DNA of 64,000 bases from Lepidostoma basale (GCA_022606425.2 JAHDVF020000989.1:1172888-1236887), one strand, 5' to 3'. Positions 10,085-21,539 are shown, numbered from the stretch's first letter. Notes: generated by a model from the sequence alone, not told the origin. Program-made: numbers and translations.

Positions 10085-10262
10085 TCAATCTAACCTAACT
10101 CCTAAATCTTCAGTGGTACTTTCATAATTTTGTTCATTATACTTCCTTCCGTTCTACATTCCATCGTGATATCAGCATTTGAAATTTAGTTGTAGATCGT
10201 TTTATCCCACATACGTTTAAGGGATCTCATCTCTACCTCTCATCCTTCTTCAGCCTGTTCCA
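10085..10262 (-). mobile_element. LineA2 internal fragment
   Basis: The plus strand contains antisense of the LineA2 segment from KGSLR back to YGSEAWN (ttcataattttgttcat, atatcagcatttgaaat, agggatctcatctctacc). There is no 3' end or tail. Confidence 0.65.
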
Positions 10263-11040
10263 TCCTTCACGTTCACATGAGGTTCGATATTTCCTGATGG
10301 TGGAGAGGGTGCATAAGAAATTTCTGCGATACCTCTATTTTAGGGAATATGGATATTACCCGACTTTCCGACTGATTTCTTGCTAGGGATGCTGGGCTAC
10401 CAGTCATTCGATATGAGACGAGACATTCACTTCTTTCGACTGATGTATACACAACTCAGAAATCCTGTGTGGTAGGTCTGTTCGTTCCTGATAATTATTC
10501 GTTCGACAAAGGGGCCATAGATTGTTTTATGCCGGTAGGTAGAGCAATATCTCTTTGCTAAATCGTATCACCTCGGAGTTTGACGTATTTTATGATAGTC
10601 TGGCTCACCTGAGGGAAGCAATGTCCTTATTATAATTTTTATTTATTTAATTTAATAAAGTTATAAAAAATTACAAAAACATTTTACGACTTATAAAACA
10701 ACATTTTATAAACAATTAATAATATAAGAATCACAAATGAAAAAAACACCAAAAACATTTAACATCGGTACTTAGAACATATTGAGAGCATTTTCGACGA
10801 AAGATCGCTAGAGAACCGGCATCTCTTACCGCATTTGGCAATTCGTAAAATATATTTGTTATATAAATTGTATATTCATTTTATTGATTTGTCATGTATC
10901 TTATGTTTCTCGCTCGTTTTATTATTTTATTATGTTTAACTTATTATTGTGTATCTCTAACTTGTATCCTTAGTATATTAAAAAATAATTCTGTAATGCT
11001 TGGGATATATTCAAATAAATAAATGAAATATTAGGGTCAC
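10263..11040 (+). pseudogene. LineJ C-terminal copy with 3' UTR
   Basis: The sequence 'ggagagggtgcataagaaat' through 'ttcgttcctgataattattc' to 'agcaatgtcctt' encodes the LineJ end (VHKKFLRYLYFREYGYYP, FVPDNYS-like, PVGRAISL-like, AHLREA) with several small deletions and frame breaks. A long AT-rich 3' UTR follows, related in antisense to 52195-52380. Confidence 0.7.
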
Positions 11041-11461
11041 TTCAATATGCGTTACATTGATTAAATTTGCTATAACATCTACAAAGGGTTTTGTTAGTTT
11101 GATTGTAGTCCAAGGACCTTATAGTCTAGCATTATAACCTCAATTTTGAACACTTTTGACTAACGGTTTTGATGCTATTCGTATTTTAGATAAGGCGATC
11201 CGTGAAATATTTTTCTTCTAGATTCGCAATCACTTTGTGTTGTGGATTCAAATTTGAATAACTTTTTGAAAACATCGTATTTAATTTAATTTAAATGATC
11301 GGTTCTGATTTTGAAAATTTGCTTTGGTTCATGTGGTGCTCCCGTAAATTTAGAAATATTCCGAGTGTAAGTGAATTGTTTTGGTAAATTTGATTGTTTC
11401 CGCACTTTATAATAGTTAATTGTGACACGTTATACGTTTGTACTGTTTTGATGTTATTAAA
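11041..11461. other. AT-rich, no gene recognised
   Basis: No motif or recurrent repeat was recognised. Confidence 0.3.
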
Positions 11462-11477
11462 TATTATTCAAGTTTTT

Positions 11478-11945
11478 TCGTTTATATGAAAAATTCTGAC
11501 AGGTGTAAAAATACATTTTTCATTTGTTCCAATGACAATTTGAATAATTTTTTCAATATAATTTTAAAGTTCTTGCTGTTGTTGGTTTGTTTTAAGTGCC
11601 TAATTACAGCTAATTACAAAAAAACTTTGGATACGTGGAACATAAATTAAATAGACAATATGTGCACTATCTAAAAAGGACATTAAAAAAAATGTGTTCA
11701 ATTATTTTTATTTTATATCAATCCGTTTTATTATATATTATTTGTCTTAGATTTATTTTGTGGATGTTTCACGATCGAAGTATGCGCGGGAGATGCCTAT
11801 TGGTGGCGATGAAGTTCGCAACCCATTACACCGCGTCTCCCGCGGGGCGAAAAAAGAAGGATCGGTTAAAGTGTGACAGTCCATTCTTTCTGCCTACCCT
11901 TTCGGGTTGACGGCGTGATTGTTTATTAGTTAGCTAGTTTTTTGT
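11478..11945 (+). mobile_element. HPE copy 2
   Basis: The copy starts ttcgtttatatg, carries 'ttccaatgacaatttgaata' (shared with HPE copies 1 and 3), the inner inverted duplicate (about 11822-11860), and the LineA1-like terminus 'ccattctttctgcctaccct' ending near gtgatt and a decayed GTTA tail (11930-11940). It is shorter than copies 1 and 3 because of internal deletions. The ORF at 11635-11910 is not considered real. Confidence 0.75.
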
Positions 11946-12365
11946 GTTTTCTTAAATTCTTACAAAAATACAATAAACCATACCCCTACAAATAATTCTT
12001 CCCCCCTTTTGATTTATATTTTCTCTATCTATCTACGATACATAAATAAAATGTAAATGTTCGTGTTACTTATCTTAGATCTCTGAAAGTTATTTACTGA
12101 TTGCTCTGAAATTTTGATACAACGTTGCATTCGTATACGCGCGTGTTGTTATATACTCTTATTCTTCTTTTTTTATTTTTTATTTAGAAAAATTCGATTG
12201 CTTAGAAATTTTAATATTTATCGTAATTAAATTGATAAACGTTGCATTCGAATACGCGCGTGTTTTTATATACTCTTTTTGACAAGTTGTCTCTCCCCTT
12301 CGATTCTGCTGAGAGCTTCATCGTCCGTGATAAATACTTCTGAATTAGGCAAATATAATTATATA
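11946..12365. other. AT-rich spacer with a short direct repeat
   Basis: No gene. A 40-bp block (aacgttgcattcg-tacgcgcgtg type) occurs twice, at about 12122-12163 and 12239-12280, with two or three differences. Confidence 0.5.
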
Positions 12366-12706
12366 CAAACTAACTAACTGACCATCACGCAATTTCCCCG
12401 GAGGGGTAGGCAGAGAGGATGGACCGCCACAATGCTCTGTCCTGGTATACCTCTCGGGATTCCTCTACATTCATACATCGCATCCATGCACTCACGTCGA
12501 TTATTCCGACTTCGAATGTGACCGCCTTTTAGTAATTGACTAATTTTGTCATACCATGTTTTCCTCGGTCGTCCTCGGCTTATTTTTCCACTCACGCTGC
12601 TTGTGTACAATTTTTTAACCATTCTACTCTCATCCATTCGTTCCATATGTCCAAACCATCTCAGGGATCCTTTTTTAATTTTATCCATGATGCAGTCGCC
12701 TTACAT
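12366..12706 (-). pseudogene. LineA3 C-terminal copy, GTTA tail
   Basis: The minus strand reads MDKIKKGSLRWFGHMERM, SGKISRGRPRKTWYDKISQL and GGHIRSRNNRRE. A frameshift follows, after which the end (AVHPLCLPLRGN) is read out of frame. The tail is AACTAACTAACTG in antisense (12368-12380). It is a diverged LineA type. Confidence 0.8.
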
Positions 12707-12879
12707 TTCTTTTTTACGTTTTCGTAACGTTTTCATCATATAATTATATCGTAATAACGAAATCGCTCATGGGAGTTCGCTGGACGCCAATGTTCTAATC
12801 ATGTATTGTAGGAAATCATCTGATGTCCACTGTAATTATTATACATATAAATAGAGGAAGTACCGAGTAAGAACCAACC

Positions 12880-13028
12880 AGGGTCATCTCTTGGGCGAAG
12901 GCGCCCTGACTAATGACGCCGCAGCCACCAAATTGACTCGGCGGTTCTTCCGGCCGCCGCCGACGCCAGCGCCGCCGCACCGTTCCAAATTTGAAATATT
13001 TTAAGACAGGGTCGGCCCGGAATGACAG
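12880..13028. other. GC-rich island of unknown origin
   Basis: In strong contrast to the AT-rich surroundings, this stretch has many CpG and GCC/GCG units (ggccgccgccgacgccag). A minus-strand ORF (12816-13037) crosses it and reads arginine-rich sequence. I do not recognise it. Confidence 0.4.
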
Positions 13029-13640
13029 ATTGCTCAATTTTTAATTGTCTCTTAAATCAACATTAATTCAACGGAGAACGCTTAAAATTTTATGGTTTTG
13101 GGGTAACTTCCACATCCAATGTATGTGCATACAGACGAACATAGAATAATTAAGAACAACCGAGTTACCACTATGCCCAAAGGATAAAATAAACACTACA
13201 TTCTTGACATATCATTATATAATATATAGGTACAATAAAAAAATTGTATTGACGAAAACATCCATTGTATATTTAAGAGATGCATATACCAGTGTAGTGA
13301 ATTTAAACAGAGTAAGAGATAAAGCGGTTAGAGCGCGTCAAGAATGTGCGCAAAGAGACGTGCGTGCGCGAGGACGTCCGAGGCCATAGTAGGACGCATT
13401 ACAGCAGGACTATTCTCTATATTGTAATACAGATGACAGTATATGTTGATCGATGTGCTAGTGCAATTAGTCGATCTGAGAAGCGGGATAAATATTTCCA
13501 TTTTGCTTCGATAAGGCACAATTGATAATGTCCTAGCAGGCTTAACATATTAATCCTACAAAATATTATAGATCTTCTAGAAAATTGATATTTGCATCAA
13601 TCAAAAAAAAAATTCTTTCTCAAGAGATTTGAATTGATTT
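13029..13640. other. Unassigned sequence
   Basis: No gene is supported. Short ORFs at 13204-13389 (+) and 13328-13519 (-) carry no known motif. Confidence 0.3.
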
Positions 13641-14100
13641 TCGATTTATTATAAACTAACTAACTAACCATCACGCCGTCTCCCCAAAGGGGTGGTAGGC
13701 AGAAAAAATGAACTGCCACGTATTTCTTTCCTGACATATTTCTCTCGCTTCCTCCAACATTCATACACTGTGCCATGCACGTGCGTCGATTTCTCTGACT
13801 CCTTACATGGCCGACATTCAATATTTGATTTATTTGATCGCGCCAGGTTTTCCTCGGTCTTCCTCTATTTCTAGTTCCCATTACATCGTTAATATATAAT
13901 TTTTTTACCATTCTTTCTTCATTCATTCTCTCCATGTGTCCAAACCATCTTAATGATCCTTTCATTATTTTGTTCATAACACCATCATTCGCACCGCATT
14001 CACTTATATTTTCATTCGACACTCTTTCATACAGAGAGTATCAACACATTCGTCTAAGAGATCTCATTTCTACTGCATTTATTCTACTTTCATCGATTTA
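13641..14100 (-). pseudogene. LineA1 C-terminal copy, (GTTA)n tail
   Basis: The minus strand reads MSNENISECGANDGVMNKIM, GSLRWFGHMERMNEERM, RNRGRPRKTWRDQINQIL and RRTCMAQCMNV, then a frameshift near 13760. The tail is AACTAACTAACC in antisense. A short deletion removes a residue pair in the ENIRSEC block. Confidence 0.8.
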
Positions 14101-14124
14101 TTATCAATTTGTGAATTATTTATT

Positions 14125-14460
14125 CTTCTTCTTCTTCATCTTTATTTAAGACTGTGTCATGTTGTTTCTCGGAGCCCATTTCTGGGATGTAGATGTTCAG
14201 CTGTCTCGCCATTGTTTTGGTGGTCTTCCTGGAGGTTCATTGGATTTGGTACTTTATTTACTTATCACTCTTTCAGAACCCGTTCTCTCCACATGGTCCC
14301 ACGTCTTCTTGTTCTTCCCATTCCCATAACACCTTCGACTTCGCAGATCTTCCTTATTTCGGAATTTTTCACTCTGTCTCGAAGTGTCGTTCCCGCAATG
14401 GATCGGGGACCTCTAATTTTTTGTGGTTTTGAGGAGACTTTTTGTTCTGTTTTATTAATC
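14125..14460 (-). pseudogene. LineD-like RTE C-terminal fragment
   Basis: The minus strand reads RGPRSIAGTTLRDRVKNSEI and RKICEVEGVMG, then TMWRERV, the LineD block (compare 47100-47215). A (GAA)n-type tail is present in antisense at 14126-14140. Confidence 0.6.
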
Positions 14461-14539
14461 ATAAATAATAATTTAATCAATAATACCATTTTTAGGACGA
14501 ATGAAAATAAATGTTTTATAGAAGTTTTATAAAAATTTC

Positions 14540-14945
14540 GCCTTTCCTAGGTATTACGTATTACTAACTTCCTATGGCCATACAACTCTTGAAGAGTTTT
14601 AGTCTCCTTGATGATTTTTCGCGCTACATGATCCCTCCAGTATCTTCTTCTGGAACTACTCCACTGAACGATATCCTGAATTTCGCACGTTTTTCTTATG
14701 TCTACGTTGTGGACACGATATCGGAGAGTTTTTCCAGTAATTGATCTTAGGACCTTCATCTCCGATGTTCTTAGAAGTCCCTTGGTTCACACAGTGTCAG
14801 CCTGCGTCCCTACAGCGCACGTCATGATAAGTCGCACGCATGTTTTATAAATTCTGATCTTGTTGTCGATATGCATGTGCTTGTTCTTCCAGATCAGATT
14901 CTATAGGCATCCTGACACGGCAGAGGCTTTGCTGACTTGTTCTTA
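14540..14945 (-). pseudogene. LineD C-terminal fragment
   Basis: The minus strand reads MKVLRSITGKTLRYRVHNVD, IRKTCEIQDIVQWSSSRRRY and WRDHVAR, nearly the same as 32255-32395. Upstream antisense covers the RADTVRTKGLL and KIRIYKTC blocks with frame breaks. Confidence 0.7.
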
Positions 14946-15239
14946 GTAAGTTAAATAAGTTAATAATAATAAATAAAAATGCGAATCTAAAGCGGGCCTG
15001 TAATAGTTCCAAGTCAGGATGTGTGGTGAAGGATGATACGATGGCACAGTGGAATAATAATTAAACTTTGTTATTAATGGATGAGGTTAGTTCCAAGGGC
15101 AAGTTTTAACGTGTTTGCAGTATCTTTTACCAACAGTTATTCCGCGGGGTTTCTTCAGAGACTATCAGTCGCTATCGTAAAGGTCGTACTACGAGCGTAA
15201 ACTTACGAAGGGTATTCACAAGAAGCAATGATAAATCAT
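14946..15239. other. Unassigned sequence
   Basis: Nothing recognised. Confidence 0.3.
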
Positions 15240-15385
15240 TATAGTTTACAGGTTCGATTCCCGGCAATGGCAGTGCTATTGTCACACAGTCATTGTTCTG
15301 GTGTAGAATTCACGTGACAATAAAATGGCGACAGATAAGCTACCTATCACATGTCATGGGAATCTATATACTCATAAATAGATAA
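15240..15385 (+). mobile_element. SINE1 copy (B box and body)
   Basis: B box GGTTCGATTCC at 15251-15261, then 'cagtgctattgtcacac', 'gtgtagaattcacgtgacaa', 'aatggcgacagataagctac' and 'atgtcatgggaatc'. This body is shared with 38030-38190 and 55515-55675 on the minus strand. The A-box half is missing. Confidence 0.65.
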
Positions 15386-15686
15386 AAACAAATTGTAACT
15401 TTTGTAATTTTTTTTAATACAAATGAAATAAACTGTTTTTGGGAATATATATCATATTTTATGGAAAAAACATATTTTGCCTTAGTTAGGTATTATAGAA
15501 TTATTATTATTTTGTTAAATAGCTCTTTACATCATAAAAATTCGAGTCAAATCGATGTAAAGGGTATAGCTATTAATTAATATGAATGAAAACGTCTGTC
15601 TTCTAGGAGTTTTATTATATACTTAGGAAATTAAAAATAACTTTTTTTAATTAACTAATTATTAAAAAATATATTTAAAAAAATAC

Positions 15687-15717
15687 GACATGTTTCGGAG
15701 GATACCTCCATCTTCAG
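15687..15717 (-). ncRNA. Hammerhead-ribozyme-like motif, beta type
   Basis: In RNA sense on the minus strand: CUGAAGA, then U, stem GGAGG-UAU-CCUCC, GAAA, then CAUG-UC. This fits a hammerhead core with one extra base before stem II and a minimal palindromic stem III, as in Penelope-like elements. Activity is unknown. Confidence 0.55.
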
Positions 15718-15857
15718 GTGTAAAAATATAATAAAAACTAAACAAAGAAAGACTAATATAAAAACGCATTTGAAATTCGTTAAATAATTCAAATTTAAAA
15801 AATAACCTTAATTAATTTTTAAATTTGAATTATTGTATCGAATTTCTTGCCATTTTG

Positions 15858-16075
15858 CAATGATTTTACTGAAACCTCTCGATAGAAGTTCGTTATAAAT
15901 AATAATAAAATATAAAATATGTTTTTTAAAAAACCACTTCCACTTTTGCCTTTATTTCGACAGCAACCGGTTTTTCTAGGTTAGCTGACAAGGAAAGACT
16001 GGTCTTTCGTGCCAGCTAGCTTGGAAAAATCGGTTGCTGTCCATATAAAGACAAATGTAGTTATTCAAAACATCG
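15858..16075. mobile_element. Gamma repeat, degenerate foldback copy
   Basis: The copy resembles the 38590-38880 palindrome: gattttactgaaa, cacttccacttttg, cgacagcaaccggttt, then an inverted second half ending cggttgctgtcc. The two arms are diverged and the hammerhead-like core is damaged. Confidence 0.6.
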
Positions 16076-17050
16076 TTTCATTGATTATTATTCATATGTA
16101 TAAATTATGTTATTCAAATAATACAATGATCAGTTAGATGTCTGCTGTACGAAATAAGTTAGTAAATTAAGTGTTCAACCTTTATTACGCGTATATAACT
16201 TTCGAAATCACCTAACGACGCGCGTAATAAAAAGTTCATGAGAATCGATTTACCATCCCTCTCTCGCGCGAGGGATGGTCAAGACTTTGTCCAGATCATC
16301 CCCGCCTCGGCCCCTAACTCGTAGAGGGTGAATTATGCCCCAAATTCTGAGCATCTACGCGAATGACCCAAAAACCCAAAGAACTCTACAAAATTTCTGT
16401 TTCGAAATACTTTTACAAAACATGAAAAACAATGTCTTGAATTTTCTCAACCCACTTGTTTTTATACCATACTAGCTGTCCCGGCGAACTTTGTACCGCC
16501 TCAGAATCAATAAATGTTATGTTAACTTATAAGCTGAATTAAATTGAGTTATTTATTAACTTAAAATGAATACTCAATGAATTAAGTTCAATAAATGCGC
16601 AAAAATCATAATAAAAATTACATTGAAATGAATGTAATTCACATGGCGGCAGCAAGAGATTTGCTTTATTGAAGCGAATCGAAATGATTTGCGTAACATT
16701 GTTGCACTACTTTCTGTCAAACCATTATATTTGCTGGATGGGTTGCACTCGGGTCGTTATAATTGTACTTCTCCTGTTAATAATCTTATACCTGTATTCT
16801 TAATTTTAACTATGTCCTTTCTTTATTATTAAAAATACCTGTATTCTAATTAATAATAGTGTCCTTCTTTCATTAAAAACCTATTACAATACTAACCTGT
16901 ATTATTAAGACTGATCACAGACTTAACTCGTCTTAGGGTTAATTTTAACCGTTGCTCATAAAATGTTCATAGATTTGAGTAAACTGTCTGTAAAAAAATG
17001 TATTGGAACTTATTCCGTTTATAACAAATAAATAAATAAATAAATGTCTT
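16076..17050. other. Unassigned, probably repetitive sequence
   Basis: No gene. The block near 16472 (ctagctgtcccggcgaac) resembles a start seen in many insect dispersed repeats, and the end near 17025 is an (AAAT)n tail. Family not identified. Confidence 0.3.
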
Positions 17051-17521
17051 TGTGCATAAGAAGTAAAAGTTTTTTGTAGTGTTTTATTTTGATACGTAAC
17101 TGTTATTTTGTGCTTTATTTTATATAAACTTTATTTACACGAACTGGAGGGCTGTAAAACTGGTGTTTTTCAATAGTCTTTCAATAAAACAGATCGCAAA
17201 CTCTTCACGTGTTGTTTCGTATGAAATATTTACTCTGGGCGTTTGTGACAGATAAAGCTGTCGGCCATCAAACCGTTAACCCCCGCGCGCCCGAAGCAAT
17301 AAAGCTTCACCGGGGAGGGGTGCACCTGGAAAGGGGTTGAAAGTATTTTTCGGAGAACTCATAATTTTAGGCAAAGGTAATAACCAAGTGTAATTTTTTT
17401 TAAACATTTACAATAATTTCTTCTATATTCGCCATCATTTCATATTATAGATTCACAATATATAACTTTAAGATTGCATTGCATTTTCACAACACTTTTT
17501 AAAATTCATTAACCACCCTAC
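17051..17521. other. Unassigned sequence
   Basis: Nothing recognised. A small GC-rich patch lies at 17278-17335. Confidence 0.3.
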
Positions 17522-17800
17522 CTTCAGGTTGGTTCTAAGATGGTTTGGACATATAGAACGAATTGATGAGAGAAGAATGCTTAAAATGTTGAATACAAGC
17601 AGTATGAGTGGAAAGAGAAGCCGTAGAATACCAAGGAGAGCATGGAATGACCAAATTAATCAAAAGCGAACTTTCGAAGTCGGAAAAATCGACGAGCGTA
17701 TATGTTACGATTTGAGAATGTAGAGGAATCAGGACAGAACAGTATGGTGGTCCATTCGCTCTGCTTACCCCTCCGGTAATCGGCGTGATGGGTAGTTAGA
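17522..17800 (+). pseudogene. LineA3 C-terminal copy
   Basis: The copy reads VLRWFGHIERIDERRM, NTSSMSGKRSRRIPRRAWND and QINQ. A frame change follows, then the end SIRSAYPSG out of frame. A single GTTA unit remains as tail (17790). Confidence 0.75.
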
Positions 17801-17825
17801 TAATTATAAACTGTTAAGTTAAAAA

Positions 17826-17935
17826 AAACTGGATGCAGTCTGCACAGGACAGAATGACATGGAAGCAAATGGAGGAGGCCTTTGTCCAGGAGTGGACGGG
17901 AATAGGCTGAGGAGAAGAAGAAGAAGAAGTTAAAA
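17826..17935 (+). mobile_element. LineB 3' end with (GAA)n tail
   Basis: The stretch ctggatgcagtctgcacagg through 'tttgtccaggagtggacggg' and a tail of GAAGAAGAAGAAGAAG. The same end is present at 31305-31395 and 57715-57800. Confidence 0.75.
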
Positions 17936-17939
17936 AAAA

Positions 17940-18110
17940 AAAGTTTTTTGTATCACAATTGAATTTTACCTATGTCAACATAGCGTAAAATAAAAATACA
18001 ATTGTGATACATAAAACAAAGTCATTTAATTTAACAGTTTTAATGTTTAAGTATTGTAGCGTTTCGGCCAAAACAATGGACTATTTAGTTAGATAATTAG
18101 TTAAAACATT
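17940..18110 (+). mobile_element. Alpha repeat remnant
   Basis: Contains 'caacatagcgtaaaataaaa', 'acaattgtgatacata' and 'tttcggccaaaacaatgga', the right half of the alpha repeat. The hammerhead-like core has been deleted. Confidence 0.6.
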
Positions 18111-18281
18111 GTGTTTTCAACTTTTGAAGTTTTTTTTCTTTCATTTTTTTTATGGTTTTACACCTTCATCATCAGGAGAATGATGTTGTATGAGTTATCA
18201 TGATGAGGTGCAAAACCTTTGATAAATGTGGTGAAATTAAAAAAAAAAAATGGAATAAAACGTGTTTTAATTAATATAAAG

Positions 18282-18740
18282 TTCAGAAGAAGGATGAGAG
18301 CAGAATAAATGCGGTAGAGATGAGGTCCCTAAGAGGTATGTGTGGTAGAACGATATACGACAGAATCTCAAATGCTGATATAAGAAATGAATATAGAGCG
18401 GAAGAAGGTATTATGAACAAAATTATGAAAGGATCGCTGCGTTGGTTCGGACATATGGAACGCATGGATGGAGAAAGAATAGTTAAGAAAGTATACGTTA
18501 ATGATGTAAATGGGGTACGGAGTCGAGGCAGACCGAGGAAAACATGGCATGACCAAATTAATCAAATTTTAAAGGTTGGTCATGTTAGAAGTCGGAGGAA
18601 TCGACGCGCGTGTATGACTCGTTGTATGAATGTGGAGGAAGTTAGAGAGGTTTATCAGGATGGAGTAGTGTGGCGGTCCATTCTCTCTGCCTATCCTTGC
18701 GAGAAAACGGCGTGATGGTTTGAATTGTATTGTATTGTAA
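18282..18740 (+). pseudogene. LineA2 C-terminal copy, long intact frame
   Basis: ORF 18320-18715 (131 aa) reads MRSLRGMCGRTIYDRISNAD, GSLRWFGHMERMDGERI, RSRGRPRKTWHDQINQIL, RRACMTRCMNVEEVREV and WRSILSAYPCEKTA-stop. This is the best preserved C-terminus of the TTG-tailed type. It is truncated upstream inside the YGSEAWN region. The tail has decayed to TTG-containing sequence. Confidence 0.85.
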
Positions 18741-19234
18741 AATTCATTAATTAAATTTTTTTTTTAATTAAACATGATTACACAAATTTACAACGAATTT
18801 ACAACGAAGATTGAAGCAAAATACGTATTTGCTATTTTCAATTTGGATTTTTTTCGTTTTATAATACAATACACAGAGCTTAATAAATTTTACAGTAAAC
18901 AAATAAAACCATGCGAAGAAAATAACCTATAAATATTTTAGTAGAAAATAATAAATTTTTGCACTGAGCAATAAAAACATAATAAAAAGATACACGTGCT
19001 AGTGAAATATAGGGCAAACTTCATGAAGGTGTAGGAAATTGTTGTTTTGGCCATTGAATATTTTCTTATCAAATTAAATAGCTATAAACCTGGGATTATA
19101 TATATCTGTTTTTCGCTATAACAAAATACATATTTATGAACTCTAAGAATCGTAAATAACATTATTATTGCACGTTAAGAGTGAATAATATAGGATCTAG
19201 AAAAAGATTTTGTTTTGATCTGTTTCCAAAAAAA
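18741..19234. other. AT-rich, no gene recognised
   Basis: Nothing recognised. Confidence 0.3.
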
Positions 19235-19530
19235 CATTGGTATGAATGTTGTACGAACAATAACCATTCTTATTTTTCTTTTGGTGCCTTGTCAGGTCCC
19301 TCCAACGGTGGTGATCAATGCAGCGAAGGTATTTCTGTCCTGCGCCACTTGGAACAGGTTCTCAACTATACTCATTCCTGTCCATTTTCTCTATGTCTTC
19401 TACCAACTGGTCCGTGTCTTTTTTTAAAAATATATTTTGTAAGCAACATTTTATGTGCAATCTGTATCTATGGCGGAACTCTGAGGAAAATAGGAGTAGA
19501 TTAAATGTGGTCTGGTCCCTCCTGATTTCT
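19235..19530 (-). pseudogene. LineE (RTE-like) 3' end fragment
   Basis: The minus strand reads NLFQVAQDRNTFAALITTVG and GT-stop-QGTKRK, matching the LineE end at 21415-21500 (LFRAVQDRYRFAEVIANVGG). It has frame breaks upstream. Confidence 0.6.
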
Positions 19531-19559
19531 TAAATATATTTTTTGATTAATGGTTTCAT

Positions 19560-19655
19560 GGATTCACAATCAGGGTAGCTATTCTACCACCATTATTATC
19601 AAGTGTGTTCAACACCAGATCAAAAAAAGTGGGAAAATCACACTGCCATTTACAA
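19560..19655 (-). mobile_element. SINE1 body fragment
   Basis: Contains 'caacaccagatcaaaaaaag' and 'aaaatcacactgcc', the antisense of the SINE1 body. Confidence 0.4.
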
Positions 19656-19905
19656 CGTTAACACATACTTTCTTAACCATTATTTTTTAATGTATTCTTA
19701 AGATGTGTCCAAACCATCTAAATGTTCCTTTCATTATTTTGTTTCGCATTCACTTCTTATATATTGATTTGATATTATATTATATTATACACAGAATTTT
19801 CACACATTCGTCTAAGAGATATTATTTCTACTGCAAAAAATCTACTTAAATCCTTCTTTTACCAGTTCCATGCTTCACCTCTATACATGTTAAATACGAA
19901 CTTAT
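19656..19905 (-). pseudogene. LineA1 internal fragment, strongly decayed
   Basis: Antisense of FGHM, MNKIM, SECG, RRMCG and EAWNWQK blocks with several indels. No tail. Confidence 0.6.
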
Positions 19906-19949
19906 GATTGGTCAACAACCATTCAGTGATAACTTTTGATTTGGAGACT

Positions 19950-20430
19950 TTAATTAATGTATGGGAGCGAAACATGGAACTGGCAAAAGAAGGATGAAAG
20001 TAGAATAAATGCAGTAGAAATGAGATCTCTTAGACGAATGTGTGGATAGTCTGTGTATGACAGAGTGTCGAATGAAAATATAAGAAGTGAATGCGGTGCG
20101 AATGATGGTGTCATGAACAAAATAATGAAAGGATCATTAAGATGGTTTGGACATATGAAAAGAATGAATGAAGAAAGAATGGTAAAAAAATTATATATTA
20201 ACGATGTAATGGGAACTAGAAATAGAGGAAGACCGAGGAAAACGTGGCACGATCAAATAAATCAAATGTTAAATGTCGGCTATGTGAGGAGTCAGAGAAA
20301 TCTACGCGCGTGCATGACACGATGTATGAATGTTGAGGAAGCGAGAGAAATATGTCAGGAAAGAAAAGTGTGGCAGTCCATTCTTTCTGCCTACCCCTTC
20401 GGGGAGACGGCGTGATGATTACTTATTTTT
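19950..20430 (+). pseudogene. LineA1 C-terminal copy
   Basis: The copy starts at TLMYGSETWNWQKKDES. A TAG in the RRMCG-stop-SVYDRV stretch is followed by ORF 20053-20415 (120 aa) through GSLRWFGHMKRM, RGRPRKTWHDQINQ and ACMTRCMNVEEAREIC, ending AYPFGETA-stop. The GTTA tail is reduced. Confidence 0.8.
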
Positions 20431-20884
20431 TATCGAATTAATAGCTTTAATTTGTTTTAATAAGTAATTTGAAATAAAAAATATGACATGAATAATGCAA
20501 GAAATGACAAGTTGACACTCCGCACTGGCCCTGTATTACGTTATAGAGCCCCATGTGCTCCGCTTGTCCCTTTATATTAAAAAGAACTGATGGCATTCAT
20601 ATTTGACAGATTTCAATTTAAGTTTCCTTGTCACGGCCTTTTGACAGTCAGTCACTCAGCTATTTGCGGAATTTTCCAATTGAACATATGCGAAAAGAAA
20701 TATTTGCAAATTTGCGAATGAGGACACGCGGCCTTCGGAAAAGTTCCACGTGAAAAGGTGCGGTTATTTTACACGTGAAAAATTCTTAGGACCAGATTAT
20801 GAAACGTCGCACAATCTCAAGTCACGCTTGGAATAGTTTTTTGGTTGTGAAATCACAAGGTCACAATGGAATAACTATGCTTAA
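20431..20884. other. Unassigned sequence
   Basis: No gene. The blocks 'ccacgtgaaaaggtg' and 'acacgtgaaaaattc' repeat at 20746-20797. Confidence 0.3.
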
Positions 20885-21525
20885 GAAAACAATTTTTTTT
20901 TATTGTACGGGTGTGAAACTTAGACCCTGAAAGTTAACTCAATGAACAGACTGGCAGCATTTGAAATGTGTCTCTATCGCCGAATGCCCAGAATTCCCTG
21001 GACAGACATGTTAATCAATACCGAAGTCCTGAGGCGAGCTAGAGTTGACAGGGAACTGTTATCGACTATCAAGGTTTATATAAGGTTCCCACCACCACCC
21101 GAGACTGTTATAGGACGCAGCGACGCCCTTTCGTCAGTCTCGCTGCACTATCTAGGCCTGTTCCTTGTCCATCCGGGACTTACGTTCATTTAATTTAGCC
21201 TTTTCTTGTGATACAAAAAACTCAAGGTTTGAAAGATTGAAACTATCAAGGTTTGAAAGATCTCACATCTGGGTCATATACTACGTGGGGAAAAATACCA
21301 CCTTCTCCAACTGATATTGGAGGGAAAAATTGAGGGACGCCGAGGGCCCGGAAGGAGACAAATGTCCTGGCTGCGAAACGTGAGGGAGTGGACCGGCATC
21401 CGAAGTGTGGAGGAGCTGTTCCGAGCGGTGCAGGACAGGTACAGGTTCGCCGAGGTGATCGCCAACGTTGGGGGGACCCGACAGGACGAACTTAAAGAAG
21501 AATATGAAAACTACAAATAACTTGT
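20885..21525 (+). pseudogene. LineE C-terminal copy interrupted by a SINE2
   Basis: The left part (to 21077) reads YGCET-stop-TLKVNSMNRLAAFEM, CLYRRMPRIPWTDMLINTEV and LRRARVDRELLSTIK. The right part (from 21255) continues KISHLGH-like sequence, then EGKIEGRRGPGRRQMSWL, NVREWTGIRSVEELFRAVQD and YRFAEVIANVGGTRQ, with stop near 21518. The split is a 164-bp insertion flanked by a 13-bp duplication, so the LINE was one unit before insertion. Confidence 0.8.
21078..21241 (+). mobile_element. SINE2 insertion with 13-bp target duplication
   Basis: The target duplication ACTATCAAGGTTT is at 21065-21077 and 21242-21254. The inserted body includes gttataggacgcagcgac, ccatccgggacttacg and a tail repeating caaggtttgaaagat. 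A related body lies at 33395-33515. Confidence 0.7.
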
Positions 21526-21539
21526 AACTGTTTAAATTT

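Noticed and set aside
18150..18210. Further hammerhead motif around 'catcatcaggagaatgatg'
   Set aside because: Has a CUGAUGA-like box in antisense but no following stem plus GAAA in the required order.
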